A DNA stretch of 56,870 nt, taken from an uncultured Collinsella sp. GTDB lineage: Bacteria; Actinomycetota; Coriobacteriia; Coriobacteriales; Coriobacteriaceae. Every line of letters begins with the position of its first letter. Within the stretch, counting starts at the first letter, position 1. Below, piece after piece: positions 32,027 to 41,031 of the stretch. The position numbers and the translations under genes were made by a program. The stretch lies in the NCBI GenBank assembly GCA_902479095.1, contig CABSNL010000007.1, positions 1-56,870 on the forward strand, in the 5' to 3' direction. The notes under the pieces are model-generated. The model did not search any database. It saw only the letters and a list, made by a program, of their open reading frames with translations, and was not told the origin of the DNA.

Positions 32027-32521
32027 ATGGCTCAACCCAAGATTCTTCTCACACGCATCGATGACCGGTTTATTTACGGGCAAGACGTTGAGCTGTGGAA
32101 CGAAGCCGTGGGTTCCAACCTTGTTTTAATCGTCAACGATGAGATTGCGGCTGATTCGAGCAAGTGGGCCCCTATGAGGGTGGCGACACCCGAGGGTGTC
32201 TGGACGCGGTTTTTCTCGGTGCAAAGGACCATCGACATCATTCATACCGCGACGCTGCGTCAATGGATTCTCATCATGGTGGCGTCGCCCGCGGATGTGC
32301 TCGCGCTGGTTAAGGGCGGTGTGCCCATTACCAAGATCAGCATCGGTCACATGCAAGCAGGGGAGGGTAAGCGCCTCATAACGCCCGCGGTTGCCGTAGA
32401 CGACACAGACGTCGCTGCTCTCAGAGAGCTGCAAAAGCTCGGCATAGAACTAGAAATCCGCTATCTCCCCAGCTCCAACCCCGACCCCATCCAACTAGTC
32501 ATTGGGGACGTTCTTAAATGA
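32027..32521 (+). CDS. Orphan PTS EIIB paralogue lacking the phosphorylated histidine
   Basis: This 164-residue mannose-family EIIB is clearly related to the operon EIIB at 22303, but the active-site segment reads RIDDRFIYGQD. The phosphoryl His17 is Tyr and the following residues also drift. No EIIA, EIIC or EIID is adjacent. It is probably catalytically dead, so either decaying or a regulatory decoy that binds EIIA/EIIC. The last ~11 codons and the stop are supplied by a GGGACGTTC-family repeat (32494 onward), so the original C-terminus has been replaced. Confidence 0.75.
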   Translation: MAQPKILLTRIDDRFIYGQDVELWNEAVGSNLVLIVNDEIAADSSKWAPMRVATPEGVWTRFFSVQRTIDIIHTATLRQWILIMVASPADVLALVKGGVPITKISIGHMQAGEGKRLITPAVAVDDTDVAALRELQKLGIELEIRYLPSSNPDPIQLVIGDVLK

Positions 32522-32679
32522 CTAGTCAAACGGGACACCCTTGGCACTTGGGGACGTTCCTTATGTACCGGCCTTTTAGGAACGTCCCCAAGTGCCGGCA
32601 GATTGGGACAGTCTTTCTTGCCAAACGTTAAAGACTGTCCCCAACGACTAGTCATTTACGAACGTCCCCAATGACTAGG
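32494..32679. repeat. REP-like nested hairpin cluster, GGGACGTTC family (copy 2)
   Basis: Three nested inverted repeats occur here. CTAGTCATTGGGGACGTTC (32495-32513) pairs with 32660-32678, GGCACTTGGGGACGTTCC (32543-32560) with 32579-32596, and GGGACAGTCTT (32604-32614) with 32631-32641. The left end lies inside the 3' end of the orphan EIIB gene. Confidence 0.75.
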
Positions 32680-32682
32680 TAG

Positions 32683-32716
32683 CAAAACGCCCGTCGGCGG
32701 TGTGCCGGCGGGCGTT
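32683..32716 (-). terminator. Terminator of galM
   Basis: On the minus strand AACGCCCG and CGGGCGTT arms enclose a GC-rich middle, followed by TTTTG. Confidence 0.75.
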
Positions 32717-32742
32717 ACTGTGCGATATGTTGCGTTATGGGC

Positions 32743-33795
32743 TTAGTGCCTCATAAAGTGGTATTCGATCACATTGCTGTAGGGGTGACCCGGGCCCACA
32801 ATGCCCTGCGGGAACAGCGGCTGGTGCGGCGTGTCGGGGTACATCTCTGCCTCGAGGGCAAAGCCAGCGCCCCAGCCATAGTTGGCATCGTCCTTGGCGT
32901 GCTCGTCGCCCAGCCAGTTGCCGGTGTAGAGCTGAACGCCCGGTGCGGTGGTGTAGTAGTCCAGCTCGCGACCGGTCCACATCTCCTCGACGTGCATCGC
33001 GCGGCGCAGATTACGGCCGTACTGATATCCATCGATGCACAGGCAGTGGTCATAGCCGCGCGCCTGCTTAATCTGCGGGTTGTCGGCTTCCATGCCGGGC
33101 GCGACGGGGCGCAGCTCACGGAAGTCAAACGGCGTGCCCTCGACCGGAGCGATCTCGCCGGTGGGGATATTCTGCTCGTTGATGGGCAGGTAGTGGGCAG
33201 CGTTGGCAACAAAGAAGTGCTCGCAGTCCATGCCGGCGTTATGGCCGGCAAGGTTAAAGTATGTGTGGTTGGTCATGGACACGTAGGTGGCGCGGTCGCT
33301 CTCGCAGCCATACTCGATTCGAAAGACGCCGGTGCGTGTAACGGTAAACACGGCCGTAAAGGTGCGGTTGCCGGGAAGGCCCAGTTCGCCATCCTCAAGC
33401 GAGGTGGTCATGCGCACGGCGTTGTGAGTCTCGTCGAGCTCAACGTCCCACACGCGTTTATGCAGACCGTGCTCAAGATCGCTGTGCAGGTTGTTGGCGC
33501 CCTCGTTGGCGGGCATATGCCAGTCCGTACCGTCGATGGTGATCGTGGCGCCCGCGGTGCGGTTTGCCACGGGGCCGATGGTCGCGCCAAAGCAGGCGGG
33601 GTTGTCAAAGTAATCCTCGAGCTTATCGAAGCCCAGCACCACATCGCGCACGTTGCCGGGAATGTCGGGCACGTCGATACCAAGCACGGTGGCGCCATAG
33701 TCCATAATGCGAACGCAGATCTCGGGCCCGTTGAGGGTGTAACGATGAACGGGGGTACCGCACGGCGCGGCGCCGAAAAGCTCGGAAGTGATCAT
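32743..33795 (-). CDS. galM: Aldose 1-epimerase (mutarotase)
   Basis: GalM interconverts alpha and beta anomers of galactose/glucose. The 350-residue protein has the family patterns MDYGATVLGIDVPD, GPVANRTAGA, NHTYFNLAGH (catalytic His region), and the VEGTPFDFR region carrying the general-base Glu neighbourhood. It ends with PGVQLYTGNWLG. ATG 33795 is used, with AGGAACC upstream; a longer start at 33855 adds a non-conserved leader. It diverges from the DeoR regulator, which may control it. Confidence 0.92.
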   Translation of the reverse strand: MITSELFGAAPCGTPVHRYTLNGPEICVRIMDYGATVLGIDVPDIPGNVRDVVLGFDKLEDYFDNPACFGATIGPVANRTAGATITIDGTDWHMPANEGANNLHSDLEHGLHKRVWDVELDETHNAVRMTTSLEDGELGLPGNRTFTAVFTVTRTGVFRIEYGCESDRATYVSMTNHTYFNLAGHNAGMDCEHFFVANAAHYLPINEQNIPTGEIAPVEGTPFDFRELRPVAPGMEADNPQIKQARGYDHCLCIDGYQYGRNLRRAMHVEEMWTGRELDYYTTAPGVQLYTGNWLGDEHAKDDANYGWGAGFALEAEMYPDTPHQPLFPQGIVGPGHPYSNVIEYHFMRH

Positions 33796-33947
33796 TTGGT
33801 TCCTAACATCGAGGTATTTCCGACAAACTGTAGCGCGAACAGGCGAGATTATCACTACACCCCACTAAAGCAGGGGGTATTTTTCTCAAAAAAGTGATGA
33901 TTGGAGCTGTGCGGGCGTTCATTTTTGACGCGCACGGGTCTGATACA

Positions 33948-33970
33948 ATTTGTTCGTTACTGTTTGAATG
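33948..33970. promoter_or_regulatory. Candidate LacR operator upstream of the DeoR gene
   Basis: TTTGTTC (33949-33955) is followed by GTTACTGTTTGAATG (33956-33970). The second word recurs with one change at 52994-53008 upstream of lacA. A TACAAT -10-like box ends at 33949. Confidence 0.5.
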
Positions 33971-34001
33971 ATATGCACGCATAGAACGGCGAGGATTCAT
34001 C

Positions 34002-34766
34002 GTGATTAAGGCAGAGCGACAGGATAGGGTTCGCCAGCTGCTCGATGAGCAGGGCACGGTTTCGGTTAAGGAGATTTCGGATGCGTTAGGTGTCTCGGAC
34101 ATGACGATCCGTCGCGACCTTGAGGAGCTTGCGAGCCTAGGCGAGATCGAGCGCGTGCACGGCGGAGCCCGCAGTGCACAGGGCCGTCCCCACGCTATGC
34201 TGCGCCATGAGTACTCACACAGCGAAAAGCGCACCAAGCATGCCGAGGAAAAGCTGCAGATTGCGCGCCGTGCTGTGGAGCTTATCGAGGAAGGCTCGAC
34301 CATCTTTTTGGGGACGGGCACTACAGTTGAGCAGATGGCCTCGATGCTGCCGGCGTGCCGCCTACGCATCGTGACTAATTCGCTTTCGGTGTTTAACCTG
34401 CTCGAGGCGCGCGAAGACTGCGACCTGTGCCTCGTGGGCGGTATGTACCGTCGCCGCACCGCTGCTTTTGTGGGGCCAACGGCCGAGGATACTCTGCGTG
34501 CGTTGGGTATCGATGCGGCGTTTATCGGCGCCAACGGCATTCTGGATGGCGACGTGTCTACGTCTAATATGGATGAGGGTCGTATCCAGCAGCTCGCCTT
34601 TAGCAAGGCCGACTCGCGCTATCTGATCGCCGACTCCAGCAAGATCGGCAAGCGCGACTTCTACACCTTCTGCCGCCTGGACAGTTTGGACGCCGTGGTG
34701 TGCGAGCCGGGTATCGCCGCCGAGGATCGTGTCGCCATCGAGGAGCACACGCGGGTCATCTGCTAG
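34002..34766 (+). CDS. DeoR-family regulator (LacR-like)
   Basis: The 254-residue protein has an N-terminal DeoR HTH (VSVKEISDALGVSDMTIRRDL, residues 20-40) with the RVHGGA motif, and a C-terminal sugar-phosphate isomerase-like sensor domain. DeoR proteins of this form (LacR, GatR, AgaR) respond to tagatose-6-P or related esters. Start is GTG 34002 with GAGGA seven bases before. Shared sequence words link it to the lacA promoter at 53 kb. Confidence 0.87.
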   Translation: MIKAERQDRVRQLLDEQGTVSVKEISDALGVSDMTIRRDLEELASLGEIERVHGGARSAQGRPHAMLRHEYSHSEKRTKHAEEKLQIARRAVELIEEGSTIFLGTGTTVEQMASMLPACRLRIVTNSLSVFNLLEAREDCDLCLVGGMYRRRTAAFVGPTAEDTLRALGIDAAFIGANGILDGDVSTSNMDEGRIQQLAFSKADSRYLIADSSKIGKRDFYTFCRLDSLDAVVCEPGIAAEDRVAIEEHTRVIC

Positions 34767-34873
34767 CTATCGCTGCAGGCGATACTTCTGCCCCCTGCCG
34801 GCGCGGGGGTACCGCTTTACAATGACGCGTAAATAACTTTGGGCAACAAGGATGAGGCTATTCTGGGATATGA

Positions 34874-36106
34874 CTAGACTCCGTATTTCGTCTTTATGTC
34901 CCTTGAGAATGAATCGTAGTCTTCATAGAGCCCCTCTCTGCTTTCATCCTCGGCGTGGTTTACACGTTCAAGGAGCTTATCCTTTGGAGCCTCTTTTGTT
35001 ATTGCGGCCTCGCTATCGGGTAATGTGGATTGCAAGAATAGTTCTAGAGCATGGACGTCTTTGAGTATGTAGCCCGTCGAACGACCCGCTCCTGTTTTTT
35101 CGATTGCGCTGCAACTAACAAGCTGACCGAGGGTTCGTTTAACGGTAACCTCGCTGATATCGGGGCAGTTGGATCGGATGTCGGATTTCTTAATGACACC
35201 GGGTCTCTGTTGAAATAGAACGGCGATGCGCGCTTGCTTCGACATGGGACGAGTGCTTGATTCAATTAAGGTACGCTGCTCGAGCTGTCGGTAGGCGGCC
35301 AGGGTTGTTCCGAGCATGAAACGGATAAAGGGTGCTTCGGTGTTTTGATTTTCATTCCATCCAGCGGAGCTTGCAGCGAGGGCGTTGTAGTAGAGCGCCT
35401 TGTTGTCTTCAATAAGTCGTTCGATGCTGATGTAACGCGCAACGTCGTATCCAGTCTTTTCGAGTAGCAGCGTTGTAAGGAGCCGGCTCATCCTGCCATT
35501 GCCATCGTTGAAGGGATGAATGCTGACAAAATCGAAGATGAAGCGGAATGATATAAGGAGGGGGTCGCAAACTTGACGAGATAAGGCGTCGTTGAGGGAC
35601 CGACAGGCTTCTTCGATAAGTCCGGGGGTTGCTAGGGCCGAAGGCGGCCTAAAGCGCACAAATCGATTGCCTTGATCGTCGATGGAGATGATTTCGTTAT
35701 CGCTATCTTTCCAATGGCCCCCATACGAGATTGCTGTGTGTACCATGAGGTCACGATGCAACTGCAGAATGACCGATGGCGTTACGGGAATGGAATCGTG
35801 TTGCTCGTGAATAAGCGACAGCACATCTCGGTATCCAGCGATTTCTTCCTCTGCGCGGGAGCTTGGCTTGGCGGAATACGCCATGATCGCTTTGAGTCTT
35901 TTTTGGGTGGTAACAATTCCTTCAAGTCCGTTGGAGGATTGGGTGCTTTGGATCTTAGCTTCCTCCATAAGGGACGATAGAAGTTCGGGTTTGACTTGAC
36001 TCAGAGCAAGCTGTCGGCCTTTATGCTCGCGTATCGAGAGGAGGAGGTTGGTGATTGGAGTTGCTTCGAGTTCCGCTGGGACTGTGGTGTAATCGAACTG
36101 GCGCAT
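34874..36106 (-). CDS. Fic-domain AMPylase with C-terminal winged HTH
   Basis: Fic proteins transfer AMP (or related groups) to target hydroxyls. The 410-residue protein has the Fic motif HPFNDGNGR at residues 197-205, followed by MSRLL. The inhibitory motif SSNGLEG lies at 57-63 (inhibitory E62), a self-inhibited class II arrangement. Residues ~290-350 look like a winged HTH, so the protein probably binds its own promoter. The ATG at 36106 follows GAAAGGAG. Upstream is a perfect 32-bp inverted repeat. No toxin-antitoxin partner gene is adjacent. Confidence 0.9.
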   Translation of the reverse strand: MRQFDYTTVPAELEATPITNLLLSIREHKGRQLALSQVKPELLSSLMEEAKIQSTQSSNGLEGIVTTQKRLKAIMAYSAKPSSRAEEEIAGYRDVLSLIHEQHDSIPVTPSVILQLHRDLMVHTAISYGGHWKDSDNEIISIDDQGNRFVRFRPPSALATPGLIEEACRSLNDALSRQVCDPLLISFRFIFDFVSIHPFNDGNGRMSRLLTTLLLEKTGYDVARYISIERLIEDNKALYYNALAASSAGWNENQNTEAPFIRFMLGTTLAAYRQLEQRTLIESSTRPMSKQARIAVLFQQRPGVIKKSDIRSNCPDISEVTVKRTLGQLVSCSAIEKTGAGRSTGYILKDVHALELFLQSTLPDSEAAITKEAPKDKLLERVNHAEDESREGLYEDYDSFSRDIKTKYGV

Positions 36107-36114
36107 GCGGCTCC

Positions 36115-36189
36115 TTTCGGTATCACGAACATACTTTCGGTATCATAATACCATTAAATGATACCGAAAGTATGTTCGTGATACCGAAA
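36115..36189. promoter_or_regulatory. Perfect 32-bp inverted repeat at the fic promoter
   Basis: Arms 36115-36146 and 36158-36189 are exact complements over 32 bases with an 11-base centre. Each arm contains two direct copies of TTTCGGTATCA, giving four half-sites in total. The left arm ends at the fic ribosome-binding region. This looks like a multi-dimer operator, possibly for the Fic wHTH itself. Confidence 0.75.
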
Positions 36190-36244
36190 ACTAGAAACCA
36201 TGCTTTATAACTGCTTGGAAAGTTTGGATTTGACTATCTTATTG

Positions 36245-36379
36245 TCTTGATCTGTAACAGGTAGGCGGTCGAAAGTGGGCTACGTGTTACAGATTGAGAT
36301 CTTTCAGCCCTGGTCGCCCGTTCGTCTAAATCTATAACAGTTAGGATTGAAAATCCCTGCTAGATGTTACAGATCGAGA
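36245..36379. repeat. Palindromic array A (two ~57-bp units, 78-bp period)
   Basis: Units start at 36245 and 36323. The outer arms approximate TCTCAATCTGTAACA and TGTTACAGATTGAGA with TAG...CTA inside; spacers are ~23 bases. It belongs to the family also found at 41032-41247 and 46120-46259. Confidence 0.75.
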
Positions 36380-36403
36380 TAAACGGCCCGCACGGGCCGA
36401 ACC

Positions 36404-36451
36404 AAAACAAAAAGGCCGCATGCGAACCCGTGGAGGGATTCGTATGCGGCC
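36404..36451 (-). terminator. Terminator of lacG1
   Basis: On the minus strand a 13-base stem (GGCCGCATACGAA with TTCGCATGCGGCC, one mismatch) is followed by a TTTTTGTTTT tract. Confidence 0.85.
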
Positions 36452-36473
36452 GACAGGGGGTATGCGGCGGAAA

Positions 36474-37895
36474 CTAGGCCATGAGCAGGCCGGTCTCCGC
36501 GACGTTCTTGTACCAGTACGCGCTCGCCTTGGGATAGCGCTTCTGGGTCTCAAAGTCGATGTAGAACAGGCCATAGCGCTTGTTATAGCCGTTGGTCCAG
36601 GAGAACTGGTCCTGCAGCGACCACACAAAGTAACCGTCGACGTTTACGCCGCCGTCGATTGCCTTGAGGATCCATGCGAGATGCTGACGCATGTAGTCGA
36701 TGCGAGGGGCGTCGTCGATAAAGCCGTCCTCAAAGTCGTCCTTATAGCCCATGCCGTTCTCGGTGATGTAGATCTTCTTGTAGTTGGGGTAATCGTTCTT
36801 AATGCGCAGCAGCAGATCGTACAGGCCCTCGGGATAGATGATCCAGTCCCAATCGGTGGTGGGTACGCCTTCGCGCACGCATGACTCGCCCACGCCCTTG
36901 AGGAACCAGCGCGAGGAGCCCTTGTCGCCGGTGCCATTGTGGTTGATGTCGTTTTCGCCCTCGGCGGCACGCAGGAACTGGCACTTGTAGGTGTTGACGC
37001 CCAAGCAATCGTTGTAGGGGAGCGCGGCGGTCAGCGCGGCGATGTCCTCGTCGCGGACGTCGAGCTCGCCGCCGGCGATATGGGCCAGCTTGGTCGCAGC
37101 CTCCATGGTATCGGCTGCATAGTGGCCGCGGAAGGTGGCGTCGAGTACCCAGCGGTTGTTGATGACGTCGGCCATGCGAGCTGCCTCGCAGTCGGCAGCG
37201 CTGTTGGGATCGAGGGGATACTTGGGCTCCAGGTTCTGGACAATGCCGATCTCGCCCTCAAAGCCGCCCTCATGGAAGGCGACGACAGCCTTGGCGTGGG
37301 CCACCATCATGTTGTGCATGAGCTGGAAGGCCTTGTCCAGGCGGTACTTCTCGCCGTGCGGCCAGTTGCCGACGATAAAGCTGCCCTCGGCGGTTGCGGG
37401 AATCTCGTTAAAGGTAAACCAGTGCTTGACCTCGGTGAACTCGGCAAAGCAGAACTTGGCGTACTCGACGAAGGCGTCGATGGTCGTGCGCGTCAGGAAT
37501 CCCTCGCCGCCGTTCTGGTAAAAGGCCTCGGGCGTATCGAAGTGATCGAGCGTGACATAGGGGATAACGCCAGCTTTGTTGCAGGTGGCGAAAAGCTCGT
37601 GATAGAAAGCGACGCCCTCGGGGTTAATCTCGCCGGTGCCACTGGGGAAGATACGGCTCCAAGCGATGGAGACGCGGATACCGTTGATGCCGAAGCGCTG
37701 GCACAGGTCGATATCGACCGGGTACTTGTTGTAGAAGTCGCTTGCGGGATCGGGAGAGAAGCGACCCTGGGCTGCCAGGAAATCGTCCCAGGGCACTTTG
37801 CCCTTGCCGTGCGTACGGGTCTCGCCCTCAACCTGGTAAGCAGCGGTGGCGCCGCCAAACACAAAGCCGTCGGGGAACTGCATGGGGTTGGTCAT
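36474..37895 (-). CDS. lacG: 6-phospho-beta-galactosidase (GH1, LacG type), cassette 1
   Basis: LacG hydrolyses phosphorylated beta-galactosides such as lactose-6-phosphate. The 473-residue GH1 protein has the acid/base Glu E164 in TFNE and the nucleophile E379 in ITENG. Its phosphate-site Ser, Lys and Tyr are in FSWTNGYNKRYG. The Trp after that Ser is the residue reported to favour 6-phospho-galactosides over glucosides. It follows lacE1 by 76 bases on the same strand. LacI1 lies divergently upstream of lacE1. Confidence 0.9.
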   Translation of the reverse strand: MTNPMQFPDGFVFGGATAAYQVEGETRTHGKGKVPWDDFLAAQGRFSPDPASDFYNKYPVDIDLCQRFGINGIRVSIAWSRIFPSGTGEINPEGVAFYHELFATCNKAGVIPYVTLDHFDTPEAFYQNGGEGFLTRTTIDAFVEYAKFCFAEFTEVKHWFTFNEIPATAEGSFIVGNWPHGEKYRLDKAFQLMHNMMVAHAKAVVAFHEGGFEGEIGIVQNLEPKYPLDPNSAADCEAARMADVINNRWVLDATFRGHYAADTMEAATKLAHIAGGELDVRDEDIAALTAALPYNDCLGVNTYKCQFLRAAEGENDINHNGTGDKGSSRWFLKGVGESCVREGVPTTDWDWIIYPEGLYDLLLRIKNDYPNYKKIYITENGMGYKDDFEDGFIDDAPRIDYMRQHLAWILKAIDGGVNVDGYFVWSLQDQFSWTNGYNKRYGLFYIDFETQKRYPKASAYWYKNVAETGLLMA

Positions 37896-37971
37896 GAGTC
37901 ATCCTTTCTGTGGGATTCGAATAGGGAGAGGTGCCCGAACTGGGGATCCGGGCACCAACAGAGGGAGGAAC

Positions 37972-39729
37972 CTAGTCGAGGTTCTCGCGGAGCCACTTAA
38001 TGGCGCCAGCGGGGTCGCGGGTAAGGTCGATATATTCCTTACCGCGGGGAGCGAGCAGCTTAATGCCCAGGCGATCGGTGTCGGCCTTCATGTCGTTGTA
38101 GTAGCTACGAACCTGCGGGGCAAGCACGATAACGTCGTACTGATCCATGATGGCAGTGTGCTGGCCATAGGCGCCTGCGGAGGAAGCGATGTTCTCTCCG
38201 GTCTGCGCAGCACCTTCCTTGATGGCGTTGGCAAGCATGGCAGAGGTGCCGGCGCCGGCGCACAGGACGAGGACCTTCAGACCGTCGACATCCTTCTTAG
38301 CGGATGCGTCGGCGGCGGGCTCGGGCTGATCGGCGACAGGCTTGCTGTCGGCGGCAGCGGCGGTCGGCTCGACAGCGGGCGCAGAGGTGCTGGCGGCGAT
38401 GGCAGCGGCACCATTGGACTCGAGACCCAGCTCGGCGGCGCGCTCGGCCTCCTGGTCGCAGAGCAGCTTATCGTATGCCTTCAAGAACGGCAGGTAGATG
38501 ATGGCGTCCAGCAAGATGATGATCGCGACAAATACCAGGGCGATAAGCTGGAAGTTCGTGGTGATGAAGATGCCGATGGGGGCGGGGGTGGCCCAAGGCA
38601 CCACGAAGGAGAAGCCGTTCATGCCCACGTTATCGATAAAGAACTTGGCAACGCTCACGTTGACGCAGCCGGCGGCAACAAAGGGGATGAGCATGTAGGG
38701 GTTAAGGATCATCGGCGCGCCAAAGAGCAGCGGCTCGTTGACAGCAAAGGCAACAGGAACAATCGAGGCCTTACCGACGGCTTTGAGCTGCTTGGACTTC
38801 ATAAAGAGAATCAGCAGAAGCGGCACGATGAAGGTGGCGCCGGTGCCGCCGAACTCACCCACGAGCGACATGTTAAAGGTGAGGGAGTGGGCGGGGTGGC
38901 CGCCTGCCAGCAGAACCTGCAGGTTCTCGGCCTGGTTGGCAAGACGGATGGGGTCGATGCCCGGCTGGACAATCGAAGGACCGTGGACACCGATGAACCA
39001 GAAGAACGCGGTGGCTGCCTGGATAAGGATAAGGCCAGGATAGGTTTCTGCAGCGGTAAAGAGCGGGGAGAGCAGTTTGATAAGCAGCTCGGAGAACGGA
39101 ACGCCCATGAGGTTGCGCACGACGACATCGATGATGCCGCAGATGATGACGGCGCCGCCAAAGGGGATGATGTCGCGGAAGTTCTGAGCGATGGCGCCCG
39201 GGACCTCCTTGGGCAGCTTAATGGTCAGATCGCGCGAGACACAGAACTTATAGACCCAAACGGTAATGAACGCGGCGATATAGGCCGAGAACAGACCGCG
39301 CGTGCCCATGCTGGTGCAATCGAAGACCGAAAGTTCGGAGCCGTTGAACTTGGTGGTGAACTGCGTAACAGCGAGCAAAAGCATGCTGCACTGGGCGGCC
39401 ACCATGGTGGAACCGTCGTTGAGCACTTTGCCGGCGGGCATACGACGGTTCATGGATGCCGTGAAGTTCTTGGCAGTGGTGCCGGCAACCATGATGCCCA
39501 TGACACCCATGGTGAAGTTGTACAGCTTGTTGCACCAGTCGATGAGCGGCTGGGGCAGCGTGATGCCGACTACGCCGGGAAGGGTGGCAATGAGCAGAAA
39601 GATCGAAGAGGTGAGGACAATGGGCATGCACCCAAGGAATCCGTCCTTGATGGCCTGGAGGTAGATGTTCCTCGAGATTTTCTCAAAGAACGGTTGATGC
39701 TTCTCGAGCATCTTTACGATGGCGTCCAT
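37972..39729 (-). CDS. lacE: PTS lactose-family EIICB (LacE type), cassette 1
   Basis: LacE imports and phosphorylates lactose-type sugars. The 585-residue protein has an N-terminal EIIC domain with many spans and the family motifs MNRRMPAGK, FWFIGVHGPSIV and AVNEPLLFG. An Ala/Pro-rich linker (~430-480) joins the EIIB domain, whose phosphocysteine is C490 in VLCAGAGTSAML. EIIA is not fused and probably comes from 51219. AGGAGC precedes the ATG. Palindromes at 39833-39875 lie in its upstream region. Confidence 0.92.
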   Translation of the reverse strand: MDAIVKMLEKHQPFFEKISRNIYLQAIKDGFLGCMPIVLTSSIFLLIATLPGVVGITLPQPLIDWCNKLYNFTMGVMGIMVAGTTAKNFTASMNRRMPAGKVLNDGSTMVAAQCSMLLLAVTQFTTKFNGSELSVFDCTSMGTRGLFSAYIAAFITVWVYKFCVSRDLTIKLPKEVPGAIAQNFRDIIPFGGAVIICGIIDVVVRNLMGVPFSELLIKLLSPLFTAAETYPGLILIQAATAFFWFIGVHGPSIVQPGIDPIRLANQAENLQVLLAGGHPAHSLTFNMSLVGEFGGTGATFIVPLLLILFMKSKQLKAVGKASIVPVAFAVNEPLLFGAPMILNPYMLIPFVAAGCVNVSVAKFFIDNVGMNGFSFVVPWATPAPIGIFITTNFQLIALVFVAIIILLDAIIYLPFLKAYDKLLCDQEAERAAELGLESNGAAAIAASTSAPAVEPTAAAADSKPVADQPEPAADASAKKDVDGLKVLVLCAGAGTSAMLANAIKEGAAQTGENIASSAGAYGQHTAIMDQYDVIVLAPQVRSYYNDMKADTDRLGIKLLAPRGKEYIDLTRDPAGAIKWLRENLD

Positions 39730-39832
39730 AGAGCTCCTTTGCTACTTGATGCGCGATGCATGTGGATGGAACTGGTCGTCGATGGATGGTCAGGACTGCC
39801 CGGAAGCCTTCCTGCTTAAGGAAGGCATTGCG

Positions 39833-39875
39833 AAATGACAACGTTGTCATTTCGTTAATGACAACGTAAGACATT
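39833..39875. promoter_or_regulatory. LacI1 operators
   Basis: AAATGACAACGTTGTCATTT (39833-39852) is a perfect 20-bp palindrome. A second, imperfect copy, AATGACAACGTAAGACATT, is at 39857-39875. The pair lies between divergent lacE1 and lacI1. Confidence 0.75.
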
Positions 39876-39901
39876 TTTGGAAGAGCAACAAGGATTTACG
39901 G

Positions 39902-39930
39902 GTGAACGGTCGATATTGTCCGATAAACGG
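39902..39930 (+). promoter_or_regulatory. LytTR-like direct-repeat site upstream of lacI1
   Basis: GTGAACGG and ATAAACGG are separated by 13 bp (21-bp period). TTGTCA, a -35-like box, starts five bases later at 39936. Confidence 0.6.
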
Positions 39931-40004
39931 CTGATTTGTCAGTCGGGCAGGTAGTGTATGCTAGAACGCAAAAAACAAGCGATGTAAAACCGACTGGAGA
40001 AGTA

Positions 40005-41015
40005 GTGGCAACGATGGACAAGAAAAATGTCTCAATGAATGATGTGGCAGTTGCCGCGGGCGTTTCTCTCAAGACGGTGTCGCGCGTGATCAACGAGCCC
40101 GATAGCGTGCGAGAGTCGACACGCGATAAGGTCCATTCGGCAATGGAGGCGCTCGGATTTCGAACCAACTTTGCCGCTCGTTCGCTCAAGTTGGGCCGTT
40201 ACGGGTGCATCGGCGTGGTGCTGTTCCACTTGTCGGGCGGTGCCGTGGACATGATTGACGGTATCGCAGATGCCGCCGAAGAACGTGGCTTTGCGCTCAC
40301 GATGATCAAAAAGCGGGCGGGGGAGAAGATGACCCTTGCCGAAGCGGCGCGTAGGATGTCGCAGCTGCCTGTTGATGGCATGATCTTCAACCTGCGTCAG
40401 ATGGTCGATGACTTTGATACTTTTGAGGCACCGAAAGACCTCAAGACGGTGATTATCACACCGATGGAACATCCTACCTGCTCTACCGTCAGTGACGACC
40501 AAGAGGGCGGCGCGCGCATGGCGTGCGAGTACTTCTTGAATCACGGGCACAAGAACGTGTACTTCGTCTCTGGTAAGAGAGAAGCGCTGTCGAGCCAGTG
40601 CCGTATGAAAGGTTGGCGAGCGGCACTCGAGGCGCGTGGCATTGAGCCGCCCGAGCCTCTGCAAGGCGATTGGAATGCGGATAGTGGCTATGCCGCGGGC
40701 CTTGTGCTTGCCGATAAGCCCGATTGCACGGCGGTCCTCGCTGCTAACGACTGCATGGCAAACGGCGTGATGATGGCTCTACGTGACAAAGGGCTCAGTG
40801 TGCCCGATGATGTGTCCGTGATCGGCTTCGACGATGAACTCTACAAGACGATTCCCAACTCGATTCTGACGTCAGTGAAGTTTCGCCACCGCGAGCTGGG
40901 CATCCGTGCGCTTAACGAGGTCGTTGCGGGCATAGAAACTCCGAGCTCCAGAAGCTGTACGCTCGTCTCGGGCGTGTTGGTCGAGCGTTCCAGCGTAAAG
41001 GACCTGCGGGCGTAG
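40005..41015 (+). CDS. LacI-family regulator, cassette 1
   Basis: The 336-residue protein has a LacI HTH at the N-terminus (MNDVAVAAGVSLKTVSRVIN) and a periplasmic-binding-protein-like sensor domain. The latter includes HKNVYFVSG, a GDWNADSGYAAG segment and the VSVIGFDDELYKT region. GTG 40005 is preferred because GGAGA lies five bases upstream; ATG 40014 would be 14 bases from it. It diverges from lacE1-lacG1 and has a perfect palindrome in between. Two paralogues at 45070 and 50000 control similar cassettes. Confidence 0.9.
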   Translation: MATMDKKNVSMNDVAVAAGVSLKTVSRVINEPDSVRESTRDKVHSAMEALGFRTNFAARSLKLGRYGCIGVVLFHLSGGAVDMIDGIADAAEERGFALTMIKKRAGEKMTLAEAARRMSQLPVDGMIFNLRQMVDDFDTFEAPKDLKTVIITPMEHPTCSTVSDDQEGGARMACEYFLNHGHKNVYFVSGKREALSSQCRMKGWRAALEARGIEPPEPLQGDWNADSGYAAGLVLADKPDCTAVLAANDCMANGVMMALRDKGLSVPDDVSVIGFDDELYKTIPNSILTSVKFRHRELGIRALNEVVAGIETPSSRSCTLVSGVLVERSSVKDLRA

Positions 41016-41031
41016 ACGCGCTCGGCCTGTT

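Noticed and set aside
37846..39819. Long plus-strand frames opposite the lacE and GH1 genes
   Set aside because: Low-complexity Gly/Asp/His-rich products with no family marks, mirrored from the real minus-strand genes.
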